A stretch of 64,000 bases of DNA, from NCBI RefSeq assembly GCF_003583925.1, contig NZ_QYCN01000025.1, forward strand, positions 1 to 64,000, given 5' to 3'. The notes under the pieces are model-generated. The model did no database searches. It was not told the origin of the DNA and saw nothing but the letters and a program-made list of their open reading frames with translations. Shown here in pieces: positions 1-8,968 of this stretch. Position numbers and translations under genes: made by a program. Source of the stretch: Hymenobacter rubripertinctus. Its GTDB lineage: Bacteria; Bacteroidota; Bacteroidia; Cytophagales; Hymenobacteraceae. Each line of letters begins with the position of its first letter. The stretch's first letter is position 1.

Positions 1-40
1 TCCTGGCAGAACCGTCGTTCGAACGACGGTTCTGCCAGGA
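1..40. repeat. 40-bp perfect palindrome
   Basis: The first 40 bases are a perfect palindrome with no loop, centred on TTCGAA. It lies just beyond the 3' end of the minus-strand phosphorylase gene, so it could form the hairpin that ends that transcript or be one of the intergenic palindromes common in this window. No T-run is visible next to it. Its other flank lies outside the window. Confidence 0.7.
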
Positions 41-100
41 CCGGGGCGGGCCGGTTTTTGGACGCGCGCTGTTGCGTTGGGCAGCGCTACGGCCGTGGGC

Positions 101-1753
101 CTACTTCGCGTCGTACATGCGCTGGTAGTACTCGGTGGCCATGCGGCCGGATTCGAACTCTGGCTCCACGTCGCGCATGGCGGCTTTGCGGATGGCCAGG
201 AACTTCTCGGGCGCGTCGTAGTAGAGCGGGATGATTTCGTTTTCGAGCACGTCGAGCACGCCTTTGGCCTCTAAGTCATCCTTCACGTTATCGGCCTCAT
301 TGAGCTCGGCCAGGGGTAGCAGGAAGCTGTTTTCGCCGTGGCGGGCGAATTCGGGAATCCAGCCGTCGGGGATGCTCAGGCTGATGCTGCCGTTCATGGC
401 GGCCGTCATGCCGCTGGTGCCGGAGGCCTCGCGGGGGAAGCGGGGCGTGTTCAGCCACAGGTCGGAGCCCTTTTTCATTGCCGCCGACAGGGCCAGCTCG
501 TAGCCCGTGAGCACGGCGCAGGTATTGAAGTGCTTGGTCTTCTCGATGAGGCTGTTGAACACCCCGATGGCGCCGTAGTCTTTGGGGTAGGGCTTACCGG
601 CCCAGATCACCTGCAAAGGCCGCTCGGAGTCGGTTACGAGCTTGCGGAACCGCTCAAAATCCCGCAGAATCAGGTCGGCGCGCTTGTAGCTGGCGAAGCG
701 GCGGGCCCAGACCAGGGTGAGGGCGTCGGGGTCGAGCAGGGTCCCGGTCTGGTCGGCCACGATGTCGAAAAGCTGCTTTTTGAGCTCCCGTTTGCGGGCC
801 ACCAAAGCCTTATCGTCGTTGGCTTCCAGGGCCTCGTGCAGGGGCTGGTCGCGCCAGTAGGTGCCGTTCTGGGAGTTGGTAATGGCGATGATGGGGCTGA
901 TGCCTTCATTGTGGCCCCACATTTCGTTGGCTACTTTACCGTGCACCTTGGATACGCCGTTGCTGATGCGGGCGAAGCGCAGGGCGGTGAGCGTGTAGTT
1001 CACCCGCTCGTTTTCCACGATGCCCAGGGCCCGCACCTGCTCCAGGTTGAGGGTGCCGAAGAACGACATCTTATAAAGCAGGTCCAGGGGGTGTTCCTCG
1101 TTGCCAGCCAGCTCGGGCGTGTGGGTGGTAAACACAAGGTGGTCGCGCACTTTCTGCTGGTCGCGGCCGAACTTGTCGTAGAGATAGAAGGCCAGGGGCA
1201 GGCCGTGGCCCTCGTTGAGGTGGTACACCTCCGTGTGGCGGCCCAGCAGGTCGAGCAGCTTGCCACCACCCACACCCAGTAGAATGCTCTGGGCCACGCG
1301 GGCGGCCGTATCGGCTTCGTAGAGGTGGTGGGAAATGGTGCGCGAGAGGTAGTCGTTCTCCGGAATATCGGTGGTCAGGAAGAACATGGGGGCCGTGCCG
1401 AACGTGTCGGGGGCCAGGTAAAGGGCGCGCACCAGCACCTGGGCGTTGTGGATGGTGATGGGGAAAGTCAGGCCGGTATCGTGCAGGAAGCTGTAGTGCT
1501 TCTGGCGGAAGTCGGCCCGCATGGTCTGATCCTCGTTGCGGCCCTGGTCGTAGTAGCCGAAGCTCCACAGAATGCTGATACCGATAACATTCTGCTTGAG
1601 CTCGTACACGGAGCGCATGTGGGAGCCAGCCAGAAAGCCCAGGCCGCCGGAGTAGGTTTTCAGGGCCTGGTCGAGGGCGAATTCCATGGAAAAGTAGGCG
1701 GCCGGGGTGGCAAACTCGGGAGCGGGCGTGTAGGAGGTAAATTCGAAGGCCAT
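101..1753 (-). CDS. alpha-glucan (glycogen) phosphorylase-like protein, GT35 family
   Basis: A 550-residue protein of the short alpha-glucan phosphorylase type, which normally releases glucose-1-phosphate from glycogen or maltodextrin in the cytoplasm. Family landmarks are YSGGLGFLAGSH near residue 30, HLNEGHG in the middle, FASYKRADL, and REASGTSGMTAAMNG near residue 450. The start at 1753 (MAFEFTSY) is chosen because the 56 residues upstream in the open frame look non-coding. In the usual motif, GTSGxK, the lysine carries the pyridoxal phosphate; here codon 404-406 is ACG, giving Thr450. The enzyme may therefore be inactive, a clade-specific variant or a glucan-binding protein. Downstream genes are amylases and a sugar carrier, which fits glucan metabolism. 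Family assignment is firm, activity is not. Confidence 0.85.
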   Translation of the reverse strand: MAFEFTSYTPAPEFATPAAYFSMEFALDQALKTYSGGLGFLAGSHMRSVYELKQNVIGISILWSFGYYDQGRNEDQTMRADFRQKHYSFLHDTGLTFPITIHNAQVLVRALYLAPDTFGTAPMFFLTTDIPENDYLSRTISHHLYEADTAARVAQSILLGVGGGKLLDLLGRHTEVYHLNEGHGLPLAFYLYDKFGRDQQKVRDHLVFTTHTPELAGNEEHPLDLLYKMSFFGTLNLEQVRALGIVENERVNYTLTALRFARISNGVSKVHGKVANEMWGHNEGISPIIAITNSQNGTYWRDQPLHEALEANDDKALVARKRELKKQLFDIVADQTGTLLDPDALTLVWARRFASYKRADLILRDFERFRKLVTDSERPLQVIWAGKPYPKDYGAIGVFNSLIEKTKHFNTCAVLTGYELALSAAMKKGSDLWLNTPRFPREASGTSGMTAAMNGSISLSIPDGWIPEFARHGENSFLLPLAELNEADNVKDDLEAKGVLDVLENEIIPLYYDAPEKFLAIRKAAMRDVEPEFESGRMATEYYQRMYDAK

Positions 1754-2070
1754 AAGGCAAAAAGCGTCAGGGGGAAGTGAAAGAAGAAACGGCGGCCAGA
1801 CCGGAGCCAAGCCGCGCATCGGAACCCAAAAAAAGCGGAAAAGTGCGTAGCGGCCCGCAACGATTTGGCGGGAAAGCACAAAATGCAAATCAGCCACCGA
1901 TAATAAGCAAACAGGCATCATTACCGCTCCCGCCCCGGACCCCTACGGACCGAAAATCCGGGGCTCCGGCAGCCCGCGGCCCGGCTTCGTAAAGCCCCAT
2001 AAATTGTAGACAGCTGATTTAGTAACAATTACGTAACTCCCGGCAGCCGGCTCCCCCCAACCAAGCGGGG

Positions 2071-2078
2071 TAGCTTTG
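2071..2078 (+). promoter_or_regulatory. Bacteroidota -7 promoter element (TAGCTTTG)
   Basis: TAGCTTTG matches the Bacteroidota -7 consensus TAnnTTTG and lies 38 bases before the lipoprotein start at 2116. No clear -33 TTG is visible. The palindrome TTACGTAA occurs just upstream at 2029-2036; the same 8-mer recurs in front of the pyrimidine catabolic cluster. Confidence 0.45.
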
Positions 2079-2115
2079 CGGCCTACTCGTTCTTTTCACC
2101 ACAACCAACTGCTCT

Positions 2116-3564
2116 ATGCACCACCCTCTCCGCTGGCTTACGGCCGCCGTGCTCAGCCTCACCGTTCTCTCGTGCGCCCAGCAGGACAACCTGCCCGCGC
2201 CCGTAGTCACGGCAAGCTCCTCGGCCGATGTAAGCAGCGCCGGATTCCCGGAAAGCTTCGAAACGGGCACCAAAACAGCATATTCCACCGGCTCTGTCAC
2301 GCTCGGCTCGGGCTCCTGGACGTTTACCGACGCCCTGCTGGGCAACACCAGCTCCGACCGCAAAACCGGCTCCCAGTCGGCGCGGGTGCGCAATACCGGC
2401 TCGCTCACCATGAACTTCAACGCCAGCACCGGCGCGGGCGTGGTCACGGTGCAGCACGCCAAATACGGCTCGGATGGCACCTCGCAGTGGGAGCTGTGGG
2501 TGAGCCAGAACGGTGGCAGCTACGCCAAAGTGGGCAGCACCATAACCACCAGCAGCACCAGCCTGAGCACGGCCTCGTTTACGGTGAACCAGAGCGGCAA
2601 TGTGCGCCTGCAAATCCGCAAAACCTCGGGCGGCAGCAGCCGCATCAGCTTCGATAACCTGACGGTGGAGCAGTACGGCTCCGGCGGCGGCACTACTACG
2701 CCGCCCCCGAGCACGAGCAGCAAGAAGTTCCTCTTCGACGGCTCGCACGGGGAGTTGGCCGGCAACGCCGACTGGGTGCTGGATGTGAATAGCGGCGTGG
2801 CCTCGCGCTACCCTTCGCCGGCCGCATCGGGTATCACCAGCAGCACGCCGGAAACCTACTGGACGGGGGCCGTTTCGGCCTGGGGCGTGGCCCTGGTGAA
2901 GCTGGGCCACTCGGTGGAGCAGCTGCCGGCCGGCACGGCCATCAGCTACGGCAACAGCAATAACCCCCAGGATCTGAGCAACTACACGGTGTTCGTGGTC
3001 GATGAGCCCAACACGGTATTTTCCTCTACTGAGAAAACGGCCATCCTGCAGTTTGTGCAGAATGGCGGCGGCCTGTTCATGATTTCGGACCACATGATTT
3101 CGGACCGTAACAACGACGGCTGGGACTCGCCCCAGATCTGGAACGACCTGATGAGCAACAACTCGGTGAAAGTGAATCCGTTTGGCTTCAGCATCAACTC
3201 CGATAATGTGGTAGAAAACAGCGCCAACGCCCTGGTAAGTGCCAGCAACCCCATCATGAACGGCTCGCAGGGTCTGGTGTCGCAGCTGTCCTTCCACAAC
3301 GGCGCCACCATGACGCTTAACCCGACGGCCAACAGCACGGTGCAGGGCCTGATCTGGCGCAAAACTGCCAGCCAGGGCACCAGCCTGGCCATGGCCGCCA
3401 GCAGCACCTTCGGCACGGGTCGGGTGGTTATCATCGGCGACTCCTCGCCGGCCGACGATGGCACCGGCTCGCCCGGCAACACCGTGTACAACGGCTGGAG
3501 CGAGAACGTGAGCCACGCCCGCCTGCACCTGAACGCCTCGCTCTGGCTGGCCAAATTGCAGTAA
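2116..3564 (+). CDS. secreted lipoprotein with jelly-roll-like and amidotransferase-like domains
   Basis: 482 residues. The N-terminus is a lipoprotein signal (AVLSLTVLSC followed by AQQDN), so the protein is probably anchored in the outer membrane or exposed outside. Residues of about 45-190 (GFPESFETG, SDRKTGSQSARVRN, VRLQIRKTSGGSSRI) resemble the beta-sandwich module that Bacteroidota attach to secreted nucleases and other exoenzymes. A proline/serine linker follows (GGGTTTPPPSTSS). The C-terminal half (FLFDGSHGELAGNADW, DEPNTVFSSTEK, VQNGGGLFMISDH) looks like a class I glutamine-amidotransferase-fold domain of the DUF4350/trehalose-utilization type. No substrate can be named. It is a single gene followed by a strong hairpin terminator. 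Confidence 0.8.
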   Translation: MHHPLRWLTAAVLSLTVLSCAQQDNLPAPVVTASSSADVSSAGFPESFETGTKTAYSTGSVTLGSGSWTFTDALLGNTSSDRKTGSQSARVRNTGSLTMNFNASTGAGVVTVQHAKYGSDGTSQWELWVSQNGGSYAKVGSTITTSSTSLSTASFTVNQSGNVRLQIRKTSGGSSRISFDNLTVEQYGSGGGTTTPPPSTSSKKFLFDGSHGELAGNADWVLDVNSGVASRYPSPAASGITSSTPETYWTGAVSAWGVALVKLGHSVEQLPAGTAISYGNSNNPQDLSNYTVFVVDEPNTVFSSTEKTAILQFVQNGGGLFMISDHMISDRNNDGWDSPQIWNDLMSNNSVKVNPFGFSINSDNVVENSANALVSASNPIMNGSQGLVSQLSFHNGATMTLNPTANSTVQGLIWRKTASQGTSLAMAASSTFGTGRVVIIGDSSPADDGTGSPGNTVYNGWSENVSHARLHLNASLWLAKLQ

Positions 3565-3584
3565 AGCGTTGCATTGCTGAGTTG

Positions 3585-3624
3585 AAAAGCCCCGCTGCCT
3601 GATTCAGGCGGCGGGGCTTTCTCG
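3585..3624 (+). terminator. intrinsic terminator after lipoprotein gene
   Basis: The stem AAGCCCCGCTGCC / GGCGGCGGGGCTTT with a short loop starts about 20 bases after the stop codon at 3564 and ends in TTTC. It is typical of the GCCCCGC hairpins in this genome. Confidence 0.7.
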
Positions 3625-3633
3625 TGGGCCGAC

Positions 3634-3712
3634 TGTGGCCCGGACTTCAGTCCGTAGCCCGCTTGGTAGCACGTTCTGGTCAGGCGGGCTACGGATTGAA
3701 GTCCGGGCCACA
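3634..3712. repeat. inverted repeat, 29-bp arms
   Basis: Arms at 3634-3662 and 3684-3712 are complementary with one mismatch (core GGCCCGGACTTCAGTCCGTA) and enclose a 21-base loop. The repeat follows the terminator of the upstream lipoprotein gene. The remaining sequence up to 3865 holds a TACCTTGC element at about 3829 but no gene. Confidence 0.75.
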
Positions 3713-3865
3713 TTGGCCGGGCAGTGACGCGACAATGCCCGTGGCGCGCAACGAGGCACGCAATATTCGTCAATAGCCCACTAGTTTGGGGTGGTGAAGC
3801 AGTAGCGCGGCCGGGGCCGGGCACCGTACCTTGCCCGCCACGTTCCTGACTTCCCACTCACTGGT

Positions 3866-5776
3866 ATGCTAACTTTCCGATTACTCCCGCTGCTGGCCGG
3901 CGCGCTGCTGGCGGCCACGGCTCCCGCCCGGGCCACGGCAGCCCCCGTTCCGGCGCTCGTAGCCGTTACTGCCCTGGCCGCCCCCGCCGCCAAAACTGCC
4001 CCCGTTTCCCGCATCGACCCCACGTTCTGGTGGGTGGGTATGAAGAACCCCAAGCTGCAACTGCTGGTGCACGGCCCCGGCATTGCCAGCACCACGGCCA
4101 CCCTGCGCGCCTACGCAGGCGTGACCCTCGACGGGGCGCAGAGGCTCGAAAGCCCGAACTACCTGCTGCTCAACCTTACCATCAGCCCCACGGCCAAGCC
4201 CGGCAAGCTACAACTGGAGTTTAAAGGCCGCCAGAAGTTCAGCTACGCCTACGAGCTGAAGGAGCGCACCACGCCCGGCGATAAAAGCAAGGTGCAGGGC
4301 CTGAGTCAGCAGGATTTCATCTACTTCCTGATGCCGGACCGCTTCTCCAACGGCGACCCGAAGAATGACTACCTGGCCTCCATGCGCGCCCCCAAAGTGG
4401 CCCGCGACTCCATGTACAGCCGCCACGGCGGCGACCTGAAGGGCATCGAGAACCACTTCGACTACTTCCGGCAGCTGGGTGTAACGGCCCTCTGGATGAC
4501 GCCGGTGGTGGAAAACGACATGCCCAAGGCCAGCTACCACGGCTACGCCCTTACCGACTATTACAACACCGACCGCCGCTACGGCACCACCGAGCAGTAC
4601 AAGCAGTTTGTGGACCACGCCCACGCCAGCGGCCTGAAAGTGGTCCACGACGTGGTGCTCAACCACATGGGCTCGGGCAACTACCTGTTCCTCGATCAGC
4701 CCGCCCCCGACTGGTTCAACCAGTGGCCCCGCTTCACGCGCAGCAACTACAACGCCTCGGCCCTCAACGACCCCTACGGCTCCCAGCTGGACCGCAAACT
4801 GTATAACCAGGGCTGGTTTGATACCACCATGCCCGACGTGAACCAGCGCAACCCGCTGGTAGCCACCTACCTGATCCAGAACTTTTTGTGGTGGGTGGAG
4901 TACACCGGCCTCGACGCCTACCGCATCGACACCTACCCCTACTCCGACCCCAATTTCCTGATGCAGTGGGGCCAGGCCATGAATGAGGAGTTTCCCAGCC
5001 TGTTCAAGTTTGGCGAGGCCTGGGTGGGCAGCACGGCCCAGCAGGCCTTCTTCGCCCGCAACATCTTCCAGCCCGTCGATGGGTTCAAGTCGAACCTGGA
5101 ATCGGTGTTCGATTTCCAGTCGACGTTTGCCCTCTACGACGCGCTCAAGGGCGAGCAGCCCAACCTCAACAAGCTCTACGAAGCCGTGCAGGGCGACTGG
5201 ATGTACGAGGACGCCTCGCGCAACGTCACCTTCCTCGACAACCACGACATGAGCCGGTTCTACTCCGTAATCGGGGAGGACTTCGCCAAGTACAAGATGG
5301 GCCTGGCCTGGCTGCTCACCATGCGCGGCATCCCGCAGCTCTACTACGGTACCGAGGTGCTGATGAAGAACTTCAGCAACCCCGACGGCCTGGTGCGCGC
5401 CGACTTTCCCGGCGGGTTTTCCGGCGATGCGCTCAACTACTTCCAGGCCCGCCCCGGCCAGCCCGGCGAGGCGTTCGAGTACGTGCGTAAGTTAGCCAAC
5501 TACCGGAAAGACCACGCCTTTCTGCATAGCGGCAAGCTTATGCAGTTTATCCCCCAGGACGGTGTGTACGTGTATTTCCGCTACGCGCCGGAAGGCACCG
5601 TGATGGTGATGCTCAACGGCAGCAAGGACGAGAAAACGGTGGACGGCATGCGGTTCGCGGAGCGCACCGGCGGGTTTACTTCCGGGATGGAAGTGACTAC
5701 CGGGACGGTGCTGGCTGATTTGAAGTCCTTTACCATTCCCGGGCATACGGCCTGGGTGATGGAATTGCGGAAGTAG
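3866..5776 (+). CDS. secreted alpha-amylase/neopullulanase-type GH13 glycoside hydrolase
   Basis: 636 residues with a cleavable signal peptide (LLPLLAGALLAATAPARATAA), so it acts in the periplasm or outside. Residues of about 50-130 form the N-terminal beta-sandwich of cyclomaltodextrinase/neopullulanase-like enzymes (FWWVGMKNPKLQLLVHGP). A complete GH13 barrel follows: DVVLNHMG (region I), DAYRIDTYPY with nucleophile Asp355, FGEAWVG with acid/base Glu384, and FLDNHDMSRF with Asp461. It is expected to cut alpha-1,4 (and possibly alpha-1,6) links in starch, glycogen, pullulan or maltodextrins. A second GH13 enzyme and an MFS sugar carrier lie downstream, suggesting a glucan-uptake locus without SusC/SusD genes in the window. 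Function class is firm, exact specificity unknown. Confidence 0.92.
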   Translation: MLTFRLLPLLAGALLAATAPARATAAPVPALVAVTALAAPAAKTAPVSRIDPTFWWVGMKNPKLQLLVHGPGIASTTATLRAYAGVTLDGAQRLESPNYLLLNLTISPTAKPGKLQLEFKGRQKFSYAYELKERTTPGDKSKVQGLSQQDFIYFLMPDRFSNGDPKNDYLASMRAPKVARDSMYSRHGGDLKGIENHFDYFRQLGVTALWMTPVVENDMPKASYHGYALTDYYNTDRRYGTTEQYKQFVDHAHASGLKVVHDVVLNHMGSGNYLFLDQPAPDWFNQWPRFTRSNYNASALNDPYGSQLDRKLYNQGWFDTTMPDVNQRNPLVATYLIQNFLWWVEYTGLDAYRIDTYPYSDPNFLMQWGQAMNEEFPSLFKFGEAWVGSTAQQAFFARNIFQPVDGFKSNLESVFDFQSTFALYDALKGEQPNLNKLYEAVQGDWMYEDASRNVTFLDNHDMSRFYSVIGEDFAKYKMGLAWLLTMRGIPQLYYGTEVLMKNFSNPDGLVRADFPGGFSGDALNYFQARPGQPGEAFEYVRKLANYRKDHAFLHSGKLMQFIPQDGVYVYFRYAPEGTVMVMLNGSKDEKTVDGMRFAERTGGFTSGMEVTTGTVLADLKSFTIPGHTAWVMELRK

Positions 5777-5805
5777 TTCTAGCTTAGGGAATTCTATCCT
5801 AACAA

Positions 5806-6261
5806 TGGTTCCCGCAGAGGTCCGCAGAGCTTATGCACGAAAACGATGTTTCTTACTTAGTGCGCAAAGCCGCTTTCGACGTGCATACTGTCCTGGGACT
5901 AGGTCTGCTGGAATCGGTGTATAAGCACGCTCTGGCTTATGAAATTCGCCAGGCCGGCCTGCGGGTACGAAGCCAAGTTCCGCTGCCCATGCTGTACAAA
6001 TCGGAACGAATGGAAGTCGGATTTCGCCTCGACTTGTTGGTGGAAGAAAAGGTAATTGTCGAAATTAAGTCCGTGGATACGTTGCTGGATGTGCATCACA
6101 AGTAATTACTGACTTATCTGAAATTAGCCGGCCTGAAACTTGGCTTGCTCATCAACTTCAACGTGGCCCATGTCAAGGAAGGCATCATCCGGAAAGTAAA
6201 CGGCCTCGACTAACCCTCTGCGAACCTCCGTGTTTTCCTCCGCGCTCCTCTACGGGAACCA
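5806..6261. repeat. imperfect inverted repeats bracketing the GxxExxY gene
   Basis: TGGTTCCCGCAGAGG at 5806-5820 is matched on the other strand by 6247-6261 (14 of 15). A second pair, GGTCCGCAGAG at 5819-5829 and its complement at 6216-6226, matches in 10 of 11. The two pairs bracket the small GxxExxY gene closely, so gene and arms look like one unit. Confidence 0.6.
5833..6213 (+). pseudogene. GxxExxY family protein, interrupted by an in-frame TAA
   Basis: The frame 5833-6213 encodes a typical GxxExxY protein of about 126 residues; the signature is seen in GLGLLESVYKHALAYEI. Codon 91 (6103-6105) is TAA. Past it the same frame continues without a break as LLTYLKLAGLKLGLLINFNV and ends in TAA at 6211, which is the normal C-terminus of the family, where HHKQLLTYLKLAG is usual. 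A single CAA or CAG to TAA change explains the split. The product would be 90 residues, losing the last third. The family resembles PD-(D/E)XK nuclease folds; its function is unknown. It sits between two metabolic genes inside a pair of inverted repeats. A sequencing error is the main alternative. Confidence 0.8.
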
Positions 6262-6278
6262 CCCAAACTCATAATATC

Positions 6279-6986
6279 ATGACTGACCTGACCGATCAAG
6301 TAGCCATCGTCACGGGTGCCAGCCGGGGCATCGGGCGCGCCATTTCCCTGCTGCTGGCTTTGCAGGGGGCCAAGGTAGTAGCCGTGGCCCGCTCCGCCGA
6401 GGAGCTGGAAGAGCTCAACGCCAAAACCCAGGGCCTGGCCATTCCGGCCGACGTGGCCGACGAGGCCGACGCCACCCACGTCGTCACCGAAACCCTGAGC
6501 CGCTTTGGCCGCCTCGATATACTCATCTGCAACGCCGGGGTGGGCTCCTTCGGGTTGCTGGAGCACTTCGATGCCGCCGAGTGGGACCAGCTGTTCGACG
6601 TGAACGTGAAGGGCACCTTCCTGCTCTGCAAGGCCGTGGTGCCCCATTTCAAAGCCCAGGGCCGGGGCCATATCGTGGGCATTGCCTCCGATGTGAGCAA
6701 GCGCACCTTCGAGCACGGCACGGCTTACGGGGCCAGCAAATACGCTCAGGATGCCCTGCTGGGCTCGTTGCGGAAGGAGGTACGGCCCCACGGCATCAAG
6801 GTGAGCATCATTTACCCGGGCATGGTGGATACCTACTTCAACGACTCCCGCCCCGGCAGCCCGGCCGCCGAAAAAACCCACCTGCGCCCCTCCGACGTGG
6901 CCCAGGCCGTGCGCTACGTGCTGGAGGCCCCCGCCCACGTGGTGGTTGATGAGCTCATGCTCCACCCCATGTCGCAGGTGTGGTAG
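6279..6986 (+). CDS. short-chain dehydrogenase/reductase (SDR)
   Basis: A 235-residue classical SDR, probably an NAD(P)-dependent cytoplasmic oxidoreductase. Visible motifs are TGASRGIGRA (residues about 12-21, dinucleotide binding), NAG near residue 87, and the catalytic YxxxK in YGASK near residue 152. Length is normal for FabG-like and 3-hydroxy dehydrogenases. The C-terminal substrate region (PGMVDTYFNDSRPGSP) does not point to a particular substrate. It starts shortly after the broken GxxExxY gene and is followed by an amylase gene, but nothing links it to sugar metabolism. Reductase class is secure; substrate is not known. Confidence 0.88.
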   Translation: MTDLTDQVAIVTGASRGIGRAISLLLALQGAKVVAVARSAEELEELNAKTQGLAIPADVADEADATHVVTETLSRFGRLDILICNAGVGSFGLLEHFDAAEWDQLFDVNVKGTFLLCKAVVPHFKAQGRGHIVGIASDVSKRTFEHGTAYGASKYAQDALLGSLRKEVRPHGIKVSIIYPGMVDTYFNDSRPGSPAAEKTHLRPSDVAQAVRYVLEAPAHVVVDELMLHPMSQVW

Positions 6987-7098
6987 GCCTGGCAACGGCC
7001 GCCGCCGGAGCAGGCAGGCCGCGCAGCCAACCTGAACCGGTTATGGCGGCCAGTGCCCCGTTGCCCGTTCGCTCCGCACCTTCATCCCCCACCGCTTT

Positions 7099-8952
7099 AT
7101 GAAATCTTTGTTTCTTCCGGCAGCCTTCGCGGCGTGCTGTGGTTTGAGCGCCTGCTCCCCCGGTCAGCCGGCCAGCACTGCCGTCGCCGCCGGAGCTCCC
7201 ATCTCAACTGCTGCCGTGCCTGACCACAACACCACCGACGAACAGCCCCAGGACCATAAGCTGGTAATTTACCAGTTGATGACCCGCCTGTTCGGCAACA
7301 AAACCGCCCTGAACAAGCCCTACGGCACCATCCAGGAAAACGGCGCGGGCAAGTTCAACGACATCAACGACCAGGCCCTGCAAGCCATCAAAAAGCTAGG
7401 CGTGAGCCACGTCTGGTTTACCGGCGTGCTCGAACACGCCACGCTCACCGACTACAAAAAGGACGGTATCACCCCCGACGACGCCGACGTGGTGAAAGGC
7501 CGCGCCGGCTCGCCCTACGCCATCCGCGACTACTACGACGTGGCCCCCGACCTGGCCGTGGACGTGAAGCAGCGCATGCAGGAGTTCGAGGCCCTGGTAA
7601 AACGCACCCACGCCCACGACCTTAAAGTCATCATCGACTTCATTCCCAACCACGTGGCCCGCTCCTATCAATCGGATGCCAAGCCGGCCGGCGTGGTGGA
7701 CTTGGGCGAGCAGGATGATAAGACTCAGGCGTTCAAGCCCTCCAACAACTTCTACTACCTGCCCGGCCAGCGTTTCGTGGTGCCGGCCGGCTACAACCCG
7801 CTCGGCGCCCAAAAGGGCCCAAGCGAGGATGGCAAGTTCAACGAAAACCCCGCCAAGGCCACCGGCAACGACGTGTTTTCGGCCACGCCCAGCGTCAACG
7901 ACTGGTTCGAAACCATCAAGCTCAACTACGGTGTCGATTACCAAAACGGCCGCCAGCCGCACTTCGAGCCGATACCCGATACCTGGACCAAGATGCGCGA
8001 CATTCTGGTGTTCTGGGCCGGCAAAGACGTGGACGGTTTCCGCTGCGACATGGCCGAGATGGTGCCCGTCGAGTTCTGGGCCTGGGTGATTCCGGAGCTC
8101 AAAAAGGTGAAGCCCGACCTCGTATTCATCGGCGAAGCCTACGACGCCAAAACGTACCAGATGTACCTTGAGCGCGGCCACTTCGATTACCTCTACGACA
8201 AGGTGGGCCTCTACGACGGCCTGCGCCGCCTGATGCGCAACGAGGGTACCACCGAGGACATTACCCGCGTCTGGAGCCAGGAAAGCCGGGGTTTCTCGGG
8301 CCACATGCTGCGCTTTCTGGAAAACCACGACGAGCAGCGCATTGCCAGCCAGGATTTTGCTGGCAACCCCCGCGCCGCCATTCCGGCCATGACGGTTTCG
8401 GCCACCCTGGGCACCGGCCCGGTGATGCTCTACTTCGGGCAGGACGTGGGCGAGCCGGCCTACGGCTCGGAGGGCTTCTCGGGCGAGGACGGCCGCACCA
8501 GCATTTTCGACTACTGGGGCGTGCCCGAACACCAGAAATGGATGAACGGCGGCAAGTTCGACGGCGGCCGCCTGAGTCCCGAGCAGAAGCAGCTCCACGA
8601 CTTCTACGCCCGCCTGCTCACGCTCAGCGGCCAGCGCGAGGCCATCCGCCGGGGCCGGTTCTACGAGCTCCAGGACACCTACAACCTCGACCCGCAGTAC
8701 CATCAGGACCGCGTGTACAGCTACCTGCGTTACACTGATACCGAGCGCCTGCTCATCATCGTCAACTTCAGCCCCGACCAGACCTACCGCCCCAACCTGC
8801 AACTGCCCGAGAAGGTGCTGGAGCGCCTGGGCCTGCCCGGCAACCAGCTCTACACCTACACCGAGCTACTCAGCCAGGCCCCGGCCACCAGCAACCTCAC
8901 CGTCACGCTGGCCCCGCAAAGCGCGTACATTTTCGAGATAAAGGAGAAGTAG
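7099..8952 (+). CDS. GH13 alpha-amylase family lipoprotein
   Basis: 617 residues starting with a lipoprotein signal (FAACCGLSAC then SPGQ), hence membrane-anchored, probably periplasmic or on the surface. The GH13 catalytic set is complete: IDFIPNHVAR, DGFRCDMAEM with Asp317, FIGEAYD with Glu346 and FLENHDEQRI with Asp411. The C-terminal beta domain (LLIIVNFSPDQTYRPN) is present. It probably works with the other GH13 enzyme at 3866-5776 to shorten alpha-glucans for the carrier encoded next. Long inserts between barrel strands (around residues 200-280) are unlike simple alpha-amylases, and no near subfamily can be assigned from sequence alone. Confidence 0.9.
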   Translation: MKSLFLPAAFAACCGLSACSPGQPASTAVAAGAPISTAAVPDHNTTDEQPQDHKLVIYQLMTRLFGNKTALNKPYGTIQENGAGKFNDINDQALQAIKKLGVSHVWFTGVLEHATLTDYKKDGITPDDADVVKGRAGSPYAIRDYYDVAPDLAVDVKQRMQEFEALVKRTHAHDLKVIIDFIPNHVARSYQSDAKPAGVVDLGEQDDKTQAFKPSNNFYYLPGQRFVVPAGYNPLGAQKGPSEDGKFNENPAKATGNDVFSATPSVNDWFETIKLNYGVDYQNGRQPHFEPIPDTWTKMRDILVFWAGKDVDGFRCDMAEMVPVEFWAWVIPELKKVKPDLVFIGEAYDAKTYQMYLERGHFDYLYDKVGLYDGLRRLMRNEGTTEDITRVWSQESRGFSGHMLRFLENHDEQRIASQDFAGNPRAAIPAMTVSATLGTGPVMLYFGQDVGEPAYGSEGFSGEDGRTSIFDYWGVPEHQKWMNGGKFDGGRLSPEQKQLHDFYARLLTLSGQREAIRRGRFYELQDTYNLDPQYHQDRVYSYLRYTDTERLLIIVNFSPDQTYRPNLQLPEKVLERLGLPGNQLYTYTELLSQAPATSNLTVTLAPQSAYIFEIKEK

Positions 8953-8968
8953 GAGAGCCCCGGAAAAC

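Noticed and set aside
338..1282. Long open frame antisense to the phosphorylase gene (and similar long antisense frames over most large genes)
   Set aside because: High GC content gives long antisense frames; translations are low-complexity (V/G/A/H-rich) and the sense frames have clear protein families.
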